This document shows, in pieces, positions 1-7,724 of a DNA stretch of 64,000 bases. Made by a program: the position numbers and the translations under genes. Each line of letters opens with the position of its first letter. Within the stretch, counting starts at the first letter, position 1. A model generated the notes under the pieces. That model did no database searches, was not told where the DNA came from, and saw only the letters and a program-made list of their open reading frames with translations. The stretch comes from an uncultured Opitutales bacterium. Lineage in GTDB: Bacteria; Verrucomicrobiota; Verrucomicrobiia; Opitutales; UBA953. The DNA is taken from the NCBI GenBank assembly GCA_934675585.1, contig CAKUQY010000008.1, positions 9,505-73,504 on the forward strand, in the 5' to 3' direction.

Positions 1-385
1 TCACGCGCACATTTTCACAACGCACCACCTCACCACGAATTCCAGGAAACGACAAACAACCCTCGCGGCAAACCCATTCGTCATCATCAAGCAACTCAAT
101 CTTCGCATTCGCAAACGCCATCGGCATCGCCAATTTCGCGGGAACGGCCTTGCCGTCAATCTCAAGCTTAAAATCTTGCTCGCCGTCTTCACCTGGCTGC
201 AAATCAATCACAAAAAATTGCATCGACAACCCAACTTGCTGAGCCGCCAAACCAATGCCGTCCGCCTCGTGCATCGTCTCAACCATATCATCAACCAAGC
301 GTTGCAATTTGTCGCCAAACTCAACAACCGGCTCACCTTTCTTGCGCAAAATCTGCGCACCATACGGGACAATTGGAAGTATCAT
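1..385 (-). CDS. def: Peptide deformylase, N-terminal part (cut by window edge)
   Basis: Removes the formyl group from the initiator methionine of new proteins. The 128 residues visible show deformylase motif I (GIGLAAQQ, residues 43-50) and motif II (EGCLS, residues 108-112, with the metal-binding cysteine at 110). Motif III (HExxH) lies beyond base 1, so the gene is incomplete here. The stretch between the two motifs (about 65-95) is somewhat long and polar. The ATG at 385 gives a normal family N-terminus, and a TATAAT box lies 9 nt upstream, so the mRNA would have almost no leader. It runs leftward and its partners are outside the window. Confidence 0.93.
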   Translation of the reverse strand, partial: MILPIVPYGAQILRKKGEPVVEFGDKLQRLVDDMVETMHEADGIGLAAQQVGLSMQFFVIDLQPGEDGEQDFKLEIDGKAVPAKLAMPMAFANAKIELLDDDEWVCREGCLSFPGIRGEVVRCENVRV

Positions 386-394
386 AACTTATCT

Positions 395-400
395 ATTATA
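395..400 (-). promoter_or_regulatory. -10 box (TATAAT) of def, near-leaderless
   Basis: TATAAT on the minus strand ends 9 nt before the def ATG. Transcription would begin within a few bases of the start codon. The same layout recurs before at least six other genes in the window. Confidence 0.55.
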
Positions 401-483
401 ATGCGTTCCCGCAACGCGCGCGAGAAGCATTTTCACAGGAGCGCGGAAATGCTAGAACGAGAACGCGGGAACGGGAACGCTGA

Positions 484-670
484 AAAACCTTAGGTTTAGT
501 AGAAACAAATAGGCACTTGCTTGTGCCGAAGGCACTAAAATTGCTTGCGATGGATAACCCCCACAAAAGCGAGCGAATTTTATTTCAGTTATTTTCAAAC
601 TCGGTCATCATCATTGTCATCGTCATAGTCGCGCGAATGCGCGTCTCGCGTGTAGGGGTAAAACAAAACA
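484..670 (-). repeat. Dispersed intergenic repeat, copy A (inverted partner at 60735-60922)
   Basis: This stretch of about 190 bp between def and skp is nearly identical, in inverted orientation, to 60735-60922. It holds a TAGGTTTAGTAG segment, a short hairpin (GTGCCGAAGGCAC), CTAAAATTGCTTGCGATGG, a block starting CAAAAGCGAGCG, an ATCATCATTGTCATCGTCAT run and the palindromic GCGCGAATGCGCG. A shorter relative is at 62185-62260, and a fragment of the first part sits inside the prophage at about 43968-44015. No gene is visible in 386-778. Confidence 0.8.
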
Positions 671-714
671 ACCTTTGTCGCAACTAACGTCGCTCGCTAA
701 CGCTCGCGTCCCCG

Positions 715-766
715 CGACAAAAAAACGCGTTCCCGCGAAATTGTTTTCACGGGAACGCCTTTTGAT
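715..766 (-). terminator. Intrinsic terminator of skp built from GGGAACGC motifs
   Basis: Inverted copies GCGTTCCCG (727-735) and CGGGAACGC (750-758) form the stem. On the minus strand the stem is followed by a run of seven T. It lies just downstream of the skp stop. Confidence 0.75.
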
Positions 767-778
767 TTAATTGATTTT

Positions 779-1354
779 TTATTTTACCACAGGTGCAACT
801 GGTTCTTCGTGCGGATAGATTTTTTCGAGTTCCGCCGAAATTGCCGCGGTGATATCGAGTTCGTCTTTGTAATAAACCACGACGCGCGAGGTGATGTCGA
901 GCACTGCGTCAAAATCGTTATCTTTCGCGTATTTTTCGACAACGGGAGCGATTTCTTTCAAGATTTCGTTCAACGAAGCTTGTTTTTTTTGCTCGATCGA
1001 AGCGCGCACTTCTTGGAGTGATTTCAAAAATTCGTCGCGTTTTGCGAGCAATGCGCGCGATTTTTCTTCGGCTTCTTTGCGAATATCGGCTTTTGCCTTT
1101 TCAGATTTCGTCGGATCGTCGAGCTGAGCAACGAGCGCGCGGAGTGCTTCTTGTTCTTTGGCTAATTCAGCGTTCGCGTCTTTTTCCTGCGCGGCGAGCA
1201 ATTCTGCGTCAACTTTAAGCGCTGCGAGCGCGGGTTCGGTTTTGGAAAAATTCTTAATCACCAAATCCATGTTGATAATGCGCACGCCGTTGCCTGCGAA
1301 TGCGGCTGTTGCGGTCAATGCGAGGGTTGCAATAAGAGTAAATAATTTTTTCAT
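779..1354 (-). CDS. skp: Periplasmic chaperone of the OmpH/Skp family
   Basis: A 191-residue exported protein. The N-terminus is a signal peptide (MKKLF, then a hydrophobic alanine-rich core ending near AFA). The body is a long charged coiled coil rich in Lys, Glu and Ala (about residues 45-140), typical of OmpH/Skp proteins that escort unfolded outer-membrane proteins through the periplasm. The ATG at 1354 was chosen over an in-frame upstream start because it begins exactly at the signal peptide. It sits directly before fabZ in reading order reversed (fabZ is upstream). That pairing is common around envelope biogenesis clusters, although bamA and lpx genes are not next to it here. Confidence 0.82.
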   Translation of the reverse strand: MKKLFTLIATLALTATAAFAGNGVRIINMDLVIKNFSKTEPALAALKVDAELLAAQEKDANAELAKEQEALRALVAQLDDPTKSEKAKADIRKEAEEKSRALLAKRDEFLKSLQEVRASIEQKKQASLNEILKEIAPVVEKYAKDNDFDAVLDITSRVVVYYKDELDITAAISAELEKIYPHEEPVAPVVK

Positions 1355-1398
1355 AGCGAAATTTATGATAAACAATGCGGTCCCGCGGGTCAATTTTA

Positions 1399-1842
1399 TT
1401 ATTTCTTTTCGAGCATCGTAATCGCAAATTTAATTTGCAATGCCACGCCGCGTTCGGTTTTTACCATTCCCGACATGTGAAAAAATCCAGACAATTGATC
1501 GCCTTCGCTCACCTCGATCGTGATTTCGTCACCAGGAAAAACCATCGATTTAAACTTTGCATTTTCCACGCGGCACAAAACCGGCGTGCGGTTTTCAAAA
1601 CCCGCCGTTCCCGCCGCTTGCGCCTTTTTCACGAGATAAACAGAAGCCGTCTGAAAAACACTCTCGCAAAGCAAAACGCCCGGAGTCAGCGGCGCGTTTG
1701 GATAATGCCCGCGGTAAAAATCCTCGTTCCCGTCAAATTTGCGGGAACAGACGATGCCGTTTTCTTTCATCGCAATCACCTTATCGACAAACAAAAACGG
1801 CGGACGGTGCGGAATACAATCTAAAATTTCTTGATCTGCCAT
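1399..1842 (-). CDS. fabZ: 3-hydroxyacyl-ACP dehydratase FabZ
   Basis: Dehydrates 3-hydroxyacyl-ACP in fatty-acid elongation and, in Gram-negatives, feeds lipid A synthesis. The 147 residues match the usual length of about 145-150. Seen directly: PHRPPFLFVDKV at residues 11-22, the active-site region GHYPNAPLTPGV with His46, and catalytic Glu60. The ATG at 1842 gives the MADQEIL start. A TATAAT box lies 6 nt upstream. The stop is 45 nt before the skp start, so the two may be cotranscribed. Confidence 0.93.
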   Translation of the reverse strand: MADQEILDCIPHRPPFLFVDKVIAMKENGIVCSRKFDGNEDFYRGHYPNAPLTPGVLLCESVFQTASVYLVKKAQAAGTAGFENRTPVLCRVENAKFKSMVFPGDEITIEVSEGDQLSGFFHMSGMVKTERGVALQIKFAITMLEKK

Positions 1843-1848
1843 AAAATT

Positions 1849-1854
1849 ATTATA
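1849..1854 (-). promoter_or_regulatory. -10 box (TATAAT) of fabZ
   Basis: TATAAT ends 6 nt before the fabZ ATG, so initiation would fall at or within a base or two of the start codon. No Shine-Dalgarno sequence is visible. Confidence 0.55.
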
Positions 1855-1909
1855 AATGATTTGCGCGGGAACGGGAATTTTTTTATTGCCAAAATTTCTC
1901 GCGCGGGAA

Positions 1910-1950
1910 CAAAAAAATCGCGGGAACAAAAAGCGTTCCCGCGAAATTCT
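1910..1950 (-). terminator. GGGAACGC-type intrinsic terminator of the exported protein gene
   Basis: CGCGGGAAC (1919-1927) and GTTCCCGCG (1935-1943) are perfect inverted copies around a short A-rich loop. On the minus strand a run of seven T follows. It ends the transcript of the gene at 1966-3180. Confidence 0.75.
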
Positions 1951-1965
1951 TTTGCGATTTCAAAA

Positions 1966-3180
1966 TTAGAAGCGAATACCGCCACCAAACTGAATCACTG
2001 GATAAACATACATGTCGTCCAAGAAACCCGCGACTTTTTCAATCGCATCGCGAATGTTTCCATCCATGCGTTGCAAAGCAGCTGCGGTTGCTCCATCTGT
2101 CGCCATATTAAAATCAGGTGTCGGCGTTGCGCCATCTTTACCATTACCCGTGGCGATTACCACGCCTCCACGAGAAATCTGATATTCTCCGTCTTCTCCA
2201 TAAGACGATTCGCCCACATAAAGCAAGCCCATATCGAACGTAAAGAACAGCGTGCGGTCTTTGCCACCGTCACTCGACCAGCCAAATCCAACGTAGGGCT
2301 GAATTTCATTTTCCCATTCGCCAACCATGTGATAATTGGATTCAACACGATAAGTCGAACCTGTCGGCGTATTCGGACCGAGCGGTGGAGGAAGTGTTGT
2401 TTGAACAGAACTTGTTGTCGCGTCGTACTTACCTTTAATTGAAATTTTCGGATTCGAATACATAACACCCATGGTTATGTGGAACTGCGAACCTCTTGGG
2501 TGCCAGTCAACGAGCAAGCCCGCGTTGTTTTTATTTTCCCAGCCGACGTTGATTTTCGCGTCCTTCAAATGCATATTTCCCGACATCGAGCCCGTGCCGT
2601 AGTGAGCGCGGATTTTCCAATGCTTGTTAATTTCGTAGCCGACATCAAGACCAATACCGAGCGTTCCCACATTCGGCGCTACCGTCACGCCCCAAGATTC
2701 GCCCCAGCCCCAATTCGACACGTCGTAAGGGCGTTCGTATTCGTTAAAAAGCACGTGAGCCGTGCGGAGCTGTTCTCTAACATAAGCCGTTTTCGTTTTG
2801 TCTGCCAAAATGTAATCGATGATTTCCGCATTTTGCGGACCGAAAACGCGTTCCATCGCCGAGCGTTTTTGCGCCGCGGTTTTGGGAACGGTGTTAATCG
2901 CGATGGCGATCCGTTCGAACTGCTCTTCTGGTGGCAGGTGTTCGAGGTCTTCGAGATTAAGCTCGTCGATAATCGCGTCCTCGTTATCGATTGTCATTTT
3001 CATTTGCCGCGCCGCCTGCACGAAAAGCGGGATCACCTTTGTGGGATCTTCACGCAAATCTGCGCGCGCTTTTTCCTGCGCGGTCATTGGCGCGGGAGCA
3101 ACCGTTTGTTGTTCTTGGGCGAACGCAGTAAGCATTGCCGAAGAAGCGATTAACAATGTAGCTGTGATTTTCGTGTTCAT
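1966..3180 (-). CDS. Exported outer-membrane beta-barrel-like protein
   Basis: A 404-residue protein I cannot assign to a named family. It has a signal peptide (residues 1-21, ending AFA before QEQQ). A helical charged region follows (about 30-140, with PPEEQFERIA and related segments). From about 160 to the end there are alternating aromatic and glycine-rich strands (WGWGESWG, GIGLDVGYEI, YVGFGWSSDGG). It finishes in FGGGIRF, and a terminal Phe is the classic BAM recognition signal. I infer an outer-membrane barrel with an N-terminal periplasmic helical domain. A TTGACA box about 60 nt upstream may be its -35. The gene appears monocistronic, with its own terminator at 1910-1950. Confidence 0.65.
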   Translation of the reverse strand: MNTKITATLLIASSAMLTAFAQEQQTVAPAPMTAQEKARADLREDPTKVIPLFVQAARQMKMTIDNEDAIIDELNLEDLEHLPPEEQFERIAIAINTVPKTAAQKRSAMERVFGPQNAEIIDYILADKTKTAYVREQLRTAHVLFNEYERPYDVSNWGWGESWGVTVAPNVGTLGIGLDVGYEINKHWKIRAHYGTGSMSGNMHLKDAKINVGWENKNNAGLLVDWHPRGSQFHITMGVMYSNPKISIKGKYDATTSSVQTTLPPPLGPNTPTGSTYRVESNYHMVGEWENEIQPYVGFGWSSDGGKDRTLFFTFDMGLLYVGESSYGEDGEYQISRGGVVIATGNGKDGATPTPDFNMATDGATAAALQRMDGNIRDAIEKVAGFLDDMYVYPVIQFGGGIRF

Positions 3181-3263
3181 AACTTTCTTTTTTAAGTTTA
3201 ATAAACCAATTAAACCGAAAATAGAATAAAACTGTCAAATGCTTTTATTTGACAAAATGTCAA

Positions 3264-4124
3264 TCACGCTGTTATTTTAGCGAGCATTTCTGCGGCGTTT
3301 TCGTTGAGACACGGCAATAATTTTACGGGCGTTCCCGCGACCAAATCGCCAAGCTCGACAACCGTTTCAATGCAATCGCAAATAAAACCAGCGGGCAACA
3401 AAACCGTTCCCGCGGGAGCGCTCGCGACTAACGATTTTGTCGCGGGAACGAGCCATTTTTTGGGTCCAAATTTTGATTGAAACCCAACGCGCACTGCCGT
3501 TTGTGGCAATCCAGCCGCAATCGCAAAAAGCGTCGCCGTTTCATAACAATCGCGTTCGTAACGGCTCGCCTCGGGAACGCTCGCGGGAACGCTATGAAAA
3601 CTCAAAACCACAACGCGCGGCGCGGGAACGTGTTTTTTAAAATGTTTTACCAACGCCTCAATAAACGCAGGATGACTGCCAAATGGCGCAATCACATTTT
3701 TTCGCGCTCCCGCCAGCGCACCAAAACTCGATTCCGCAAAATGAGGAAACAAAGGGATGAAAAGTGGAGAGCGGAGAGTGGAGAGTGGGGAGTTTTTTGT
3801 TTTTGAATTTTGGTGAATTTGCGTTCCTGCGAGAGTTTCAAAATCGACTTCGCAATTGGGCAAGCGTTCCCGCAACGCTTTGACGAGTGCACGCGTTTTA
3901 GAAATTTGCAACGAACAATTTTCTTGTTCGCACCAAACGCGACGATAACGCTTTGCCGAGCTCCAACTATAAAATGGCACAATCACGCAATTAACCAACA
4001 GCCAACGCGCAATCGCGGGAACGCGCAAAACGTGCGGATTGCCCAAAAAACAGCGCAAAAATTTGGCGACCGCCCAAACGCTTTTGCCTTCTGGCGAGCC
4101 CAATGTGAGCAGCGTAATGCGCAT
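3264..4124 (-). CDS. hemH: Ferrochelatase, with a repeat-derived segment
   Basis: Inserts iron into a porphyrin at the end of haem synthesis. Family landmarks are visible: an N-terminal GSPEGKSVWAVAKFL, a PFYSWSSAKRYRRVW segment, SFHSVPASVPEASRY (which carries the conserved active-site His), FQSKFGPKKWLVPAT, and LLPAGFICDCIETVVELG near the end. At 286 residues it is shorter than usual (about 310-340). The loss is between about residues 100 and 135. There the expected MRYG-type helix is replaced by NSKTKNSPLSTLRSPLF, which is encoded by a copy of a host intergenic repeat (3762-3792). The ATG at 4124 lies 5 nt after the mog stop, so the two genes are coupled. Activity is plausible but unproven. 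Confidence 0.82.
   Translation of the reverse strand: MRITLLTLGSPEGKSVWAVAKFLRCFLGNPHVLRVPAIARWLLVNCVIVPFYSWSSAKRYRRVWCEQENCSLQISKTRALVKALRERLPNCEVDFETLAGTQIHQNSKTKNSPLSTLRSPLFIPLFPHFAESSFGALAGARKNVIAPFGSHPAFIEALVKHFKKHVPAPRVVVLSFHSVPASVPEASRYERDCYETATLFAIAAGLPQTAVRVGFQSKFGPKKWLVPATKSLVASAPAGTVLLPAGFICDCIETVVELGDLVAGTPVKLLPCLNENAAEMLAKITA
3762..3792 (+). repeat. GTGGAGAG-type repeat inside hemH
   Basis: Iterated GTGGAGAG / GGAGAGTG units read through in frame in hemH as SPLSTLRSPL on the coding strand. The same units make up intergenic hairpins at 35500-35545, 40795-40870 and 44020-44080. Confidence 0.7.
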
Positions 4125-4129
4125 CGCAA

Positions 4130-4594
4130 TTAGCGAATATGAATCACGCATTCATAAATTGCCGGTCCCAAAATATCGAGCGCCGACAAAATGCCTTCGG
4201 CCGTTCCCGGCAGATTGACGATGAGCGCGTGCGAACGAATTCCAGCCGTCGTGCGCAAAAGCAACGCTGTTTTTGTCGTTTCGTAATATTTCATTCGCAA
4301 AATTTCGCCAAAACCCGGCAATTCTTTTTCAATGACAAGGCGTGTTGCTTCTGGCGTAACATCGCGACGCACGGGACCAACGCCGCCCGCGGTAAGCACG
4401 AGCGCGCACTGCTCATCATCAACGAGCGAGCGAATTGCATCGGCAATACGATTGCGGTCGTGTATCACTTGGCGCGAAACAAAAATTGCAGAATCGCCTA
4501 AAAGCTCAATCAATTTTTCTTCAATAATCGGGTCGTCCAAACTCGCGTGAGGAAATTCAGAATTCGTAATTGTTAAACGTCCTATTTTAAACAT
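4130..4594 (-). CDS. mog: Molybdopterin adenylyltransferase family (MogA/MoaB)
   Basis: Acts late in molybdenum cofactor synthesis by adenylylating molybdopterin. The 154-residue protein is almost entirely the MoCF-binding fold. Seen: LVLTAGGVGPVRRDVTPEAT (the conserved TGGxGxxxRDxTPEA loop), ELPGFGEILRMK, and the C-terminal AGIRSHALIVNLPGTAEG. Length fits the short MogA/MoaB class rather than MoeA fusions. It precedes hemH by 5 nt. The MogA/MoaB distinction cannot be made from motifs alone, and no other moa or moe genes are present here. Confidence 0.85.
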   Translation of the reverse strand: MFKIGRLTITNSEFPHASLDDPIIEEKLIELLGDSAIFVSRQVIHDRNRIADAIRSLVDDEQCALVLTAGGVGPVRRDVTPEATRLVIEKELPGFGEILRMKYYETTKTALLLRTTAGIRSHALIVNLPGTAEGILSALDILGPAIYECVIHIR

Positions 4595-4612
4595 AATTTT
4601 TAAGATGAATTT

Positions 4613-5776
4613 TTAGTTTTTTGCAGCGCGGCGCAAAAGAATAAAGCCCGCGATTTGGAAAAGTACATTTGGCAACCACACCAAAATATCAGGTCGCCAC
4701 GCTGGATTTTCAATCCATGAAACAAACGTCGTCAGCAAATAAAATGTTAACGCCAACGCCAACGCGATGCCAATATTCACAAACGTTTCAGAACGCGAAA
4801 TGCGAATACTCAGCGGGATCGCCAACAACGCCAACGAAAAACACGCCACCGCACTCGTCAAATAATTTTGAATTTGCAATTGAATCGCGATTTGTTCTTT
4901 GCGCACCTCTTCGGCGGGAGCGGTTTTGTAATCAAGCTTCCAGCCCGTTTTGCGCAATTCCATCAACTCGGGCAATGTGTACCAACGCAATTTTCGACGC
5001 GGTCCCGAAACAATATCTTGCGACAAAATTTTGCCCAACGAAATTTTAATCGGCGCTTCTTGCACGCTCGAATAACGAAATTGCGTTCCCGCCACTTTGC
5101 CAGGATTATCGCGATCGCGCTCTTCCACCACAGCGTCTTTCAAAATAATTGCGAGCGCGTCTTCTTCGCCTTCGTGCGTCGCTTCAACATAACGAATCGT
5201 CGCTTCTGACGCGTGAGTCGTGCGCGCGGGAACGCCATTTTTTAATTCCCAAATCCAAAAATTTTTCAAAGTATCACCTTCGCGCGCATCCGCATAAATC
5301 GTGAAACCCGGAAAATCATCAAAAATTTCGCGCGGGATAATCAAATTTGTTGGGCTTTCTCGGAACGTTTTTTTCAACATTTGTTTATATTGATTGGTCG
5401 CTTGTGGCGCCCAAAAACAATTAATGTACGCGCTAAACGCCACGCCGACAAGCACCACCAAAAACACGGGCGAAACAATGCGCCAAAGATTGAGCCCCGC
5501 GGCTTTCATCGCCAAAATCTCGTTCGTTGACGACATTTTACCAAGCACCAAAAGCACACCCGTCAACATACCCAGCGGCATCGCGTAGGGAACAACGCTC
5601 ATCGAAATCAAAAAACAAATTTCCACAAGCATCGACAGTGAAATGCGCCCATTCGTCAATTCTCCCAAAACCTGACGAAAAACATTGCCCGTCACCAAAA
5701 CAAAAATAAACAACAACAACGAGCCAGCGACCGCCGTCGCCAACTGAAAAAACATATGCCGTTGCAAAATTTTCAC
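4613..5776 (-). CDS. LptF/LptG-family LPS export permease
   Basis: A 387-residue inner-membrane permease of the YjgP/YjgQ family, part of the LptBFG ABC transporter that moves lipopolysaccharide towards the outer membrane. There are three membrane segments in the N-terminal third (about residues 10-30, 50-75 and 95-120), a large periplasmic beta domain (about 125-300) and three C-terminal segments (about 305-385). The signature MSSTNEILAMKAAGLNLWRI after TM2 is clear. Only one of the usual lptF-lptG pair is here. The GTG at 5776 has a TATAAT box 7 nt upstream. An ATG at 5755 is an alternative start. Confidence 0.88.
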   Translation of the reverse strand: MKILQRHMFFQLATAVAGSLLLFIFVLVTGNVFRQVLGELTNGRISLSMLVEICFLISMSVVPYAMPLGMLTGVLLVLGKMSSTNEILAMKAAGLNLWRIVSPVFLVVLVGVAFSAYINCFWAPQATNQYKQMLKKTFRESPTNLIIPREIFDDFPGFTIYADAREGDTLKNFWIWELKNGVPARTTHASEATIRYVEATHEGEEDALAIILKDAVVEERDRDNPGKVAGTQFRYSSVQEAPIKISLGKILSQDIVSGPRRKLRWYTLPELMELRKTGWKLDYKTAPAEEVRKEQIAIQLQIQNYLTSAVACFSLALLAIPLSIRISRSETFVNIGIALALALTFYLLTTFVSWIENPAWRPDILVWLPNVLFQIAGFILLRRAAKN

Positions 5777-5783
5777 TTTTTCA

Positions 5784-5789
5784 ATTATA
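5784..5789 (-). promoter_or_regulatory. -10 box (TATAAT) of the LptF/G gene
   Basis: TATAAT ends 7 nt before the GTG start at 5776. This supports the GTG over the later ATG and again implies a near-leaderless mRNA. Confidence 0.5.
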
Positions 5790-5815
5790 ACTTTGAACGC
5801 GCGTTCCCGCGAGAA

Positions 5816-6583
5816 TTAAAAGCCAAAAAAAGCGCGCGCGTTTTTTGTCGTAAGCGCGTCAATTGCTTCGACGGGAACGCCAAACAAATCGGCGACAAAT
5901 GCTGCCGTTTGCACGATGTAAGCGGGCTCGCAACGTTTGCCGCGCAATTTGCAGGGCGCGAGATAAGGCGCGTCGGTTTCGAGCATCAATTTTTCTAAAC
6001 CTTGCGCCAGAGCGGAATCGCGCACGTTTTGGGCGTTTTTGTAAGTAATCGTTCCCGTAAATGAGGCGCGCCCGCCCCGCGCGTTCAAAATTTTTATGCG
6101 TTCGGGCGTTTCCGAAAAACAGTGAAAAACAACTTTTTGCCAATCAACGCCGCTTTCGTCGATCATTTTAACACTTTCGTCAAACGCTTCGCGGGCGTGA
6201 ACGATGACGGGAAGATTTAATTTTTTTGCAATTTGCAACTGAAGCGCGAACGCTTCCCGCTGGCGGGAACGCAAATTTTCGTCGGGCGAATAATGGTTGT
6301 CGAGCCCGATTTCGCCGACAGCGACCGCAGCATCCGCAAAATCTTCCAAGCGGAAAATCTGTTCCCGCCAATCGTCTTCGTTGCAATGTTCCGGATGCAG
6401 CCCGACAGCGTAAAAAAGCGTTCCCGCGAATTTTTTCGCGAGTTCGCGGTAGAGCGCCCAATCGTCAAGCCGCGTTCCCGCGAGCAACATTTTTTCGACT
6501 CCCGCCGCCTTTGCGCGCGCAACGACAGCTTCGGGTTCGCCCGCTTCCGCAAACGTATCGAGATGGCAATGCGTGTCGATCAT
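5816..6583 (-). CDS. tatD: TatD-family metal-dependent DNase
   Basis: A TIM-barrel hydrolase of 255 residues, normal for TatD. Metal ligands are visible in order: HCHLD at the N-terminus, GEIGLDNHYS, VHARE, HCFSE and ETDAPYLAP. The family cleaves DNA 3'-5' and is linked to DNA turnover and quality control. The ATG at 6583 starts MIDTHCHLD, the family N-terminus, and lies 1 nt after the stop of the preceding gene. It is therefore the third gene of a tightly packed unit with the two U32-like paralogues. That linkage suggests co-expression but not a shared pathway. Confidence 0.92.
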   Translation of the reverse strand: MIDTHCHLDTFAEAGEPEAVVARAKAAGVEKMLLAGTRLDDWALYRELAKKFAGTLFYAVGLHPEHCNEDDWREQIFRLEDFADAAVAVGEIGLDNHYSPDENLRSRQREAFALQLQIAKKLNLPVIVHAREAFDESVKMIDESGVDWQKVVFHCFSETPERIKILNARGGRASFTGTITYKNAQNVRDSALAQGLEKLMLETDAPYLAPCKLRGKRCEPAYIVQTAAFVADLFGVPVEAIDALTTKNARAFFGF

Positions 6584-6584
6584 T

Positions 6585-7724
6585 TTATTCGTATTTGCGT
6601 TTGACGAACGGATTGAGCCCGCTTTTGACCCGACTTTCAGGACAAACCAAATCGACCGCCGCACCGTTGATGAACGCCGCTTTTTTGTGCCAAAGCGCGG
6701 GATCGTCGCTAACGAGCCATTCGCCCAATTGCCAAATGTAAGTCAGTTCGTTGCGGAGTTTTTTAGCTTGAATTCTAAAATGAACGATGCCGAGTTCTGC
6801 CAGCGCGCGCACTTCGTCGCGCGTGAGAACCGCCGCGCCTTCACCGAGCGTTTTCGGGCCGTCGGGCGTGACATCATCGCAATGCGCCTGCGCGAGAATC
6901 GATTTCAAATTTTTCAAACGCTCGCCATCGTAAGGGAATTTGCGTTTTTCAGCGAGCGCGCGCAAATGTTCGACGCGTAGCGGACAGCCGCGCAGGCAAG
7001 TGTCGTTGACAGAAACTTCGAGCCGTTCGGCGGGAACGCCCTCCTTGTTGATAAGTTTTTTCAAAAACGGCGCGTCCGTCGCGTCGAGCGGATGCACAAT
7101 CACGCGTTCAAATTTTTCGAGCGCCTTTTTGTAATAATCAACGTTCCCGCGAGCGTTTTGCACGACCGCCCTGTTCTCGCCGGCAATCAATTTCAGCTGC
7201 GGGAATTTGGCGCGAATGTAGTCCGCCAACGCGTCGCTCGCCACGCAGACGAAAGCGTTCCCGCCAGGCATCGTCGTCATCACAGACAAAAAAATGTTCC
7301 CAACACTGTCGGCACAATCTTCCTCCGTCAAAAACGGATTATCAAAATCGAACTGAAAAGCAACGCGGTGGCTCAAATGCTCTTTGATCGTGTTGACAAT
7401 CGGCAACGGCGCACTCAACGGACGCGACGCAAACCAGTCGAGCGTCCACAAACAAACAGGCGCTCCCGAAATGCAGTTCACGTGCATCGATTTCACAAAA
7501 CTGTTGGCGTAGCGCACAAAATGCTTCAGCGCGTTGTCGTAAAGAAAAGCCCCGCCGAGTGTCCACGACGCGTTCGGCGCAAAAGTCGATTTGCCGATGA
7601 ATTCAAGCGATTTTTCGGGTGACTGCGTTCCCGCGGCGACATTGCACGAGCCAGGCTGGGGAACGGACTGTGTTTTGAAAAGCGTTCCCGCCGCTTCGGG
7701 AACAACAAAAGAATTTTCGTTCAT
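6585..7724 (-). CDS. U32-peptidase-like TIM-barrel protein, paralogue A
   Basis: A 379-residue protein similar along its length to its neighbour at 7721-8686. Shared landmarks are GAPVCLW near the N-terminus, GNVDYYKKALEKFERVIVHP, and a cysteine motif NDTCLRGCPLRVEHL in the middle. The last resembles the conserved Cys region of the U32 family (collagenase-like or Fe-S proteins such as UbiU and RlhA), whose members act on tRNA/rRNA or quinone hydroxylation rather than as proteases. The assignment is by pattern only. An N-terminal extension (about residues 1-50) rich in GGGAACGC-encoded peptides is absent from the paralogue. Start and upstream stop overlap by 4 nt. Confidence 0.5.
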   Translation of the reverse strand: MNENSFVVPEAAGTLFKTQSVPQPGSCNVAAGTQSPEKSLEFIGKSTFAPNASWTLGGAFLYDNALKHFVRYANSFVKSMHVNCISGAPVCLWTLDWFASRPLSAPLPIVNTIKEHLSHRVAFQFDFDNPFLTEEDCADSVGNIFLSVMTTMPGGNAFVCVASDALADYIRAKFPQLKLIAGENRAVVQNARGNVDYYKKALEKFERVIVHPLDATDAPFLKKLINKEGVPAERLEVSVNDTCLRGCPLRVEHLRALAEKRKFPYDGERLKNLKSILAQAHCDDVTPDGPKTLGEGAAVLTRDEVRALAELGIVHFRIQAKKLRNELTYIWQLGEWLVSDDPALWHKKAAFINGAAVDLVCPESRVKSGLNPFVKRKYE

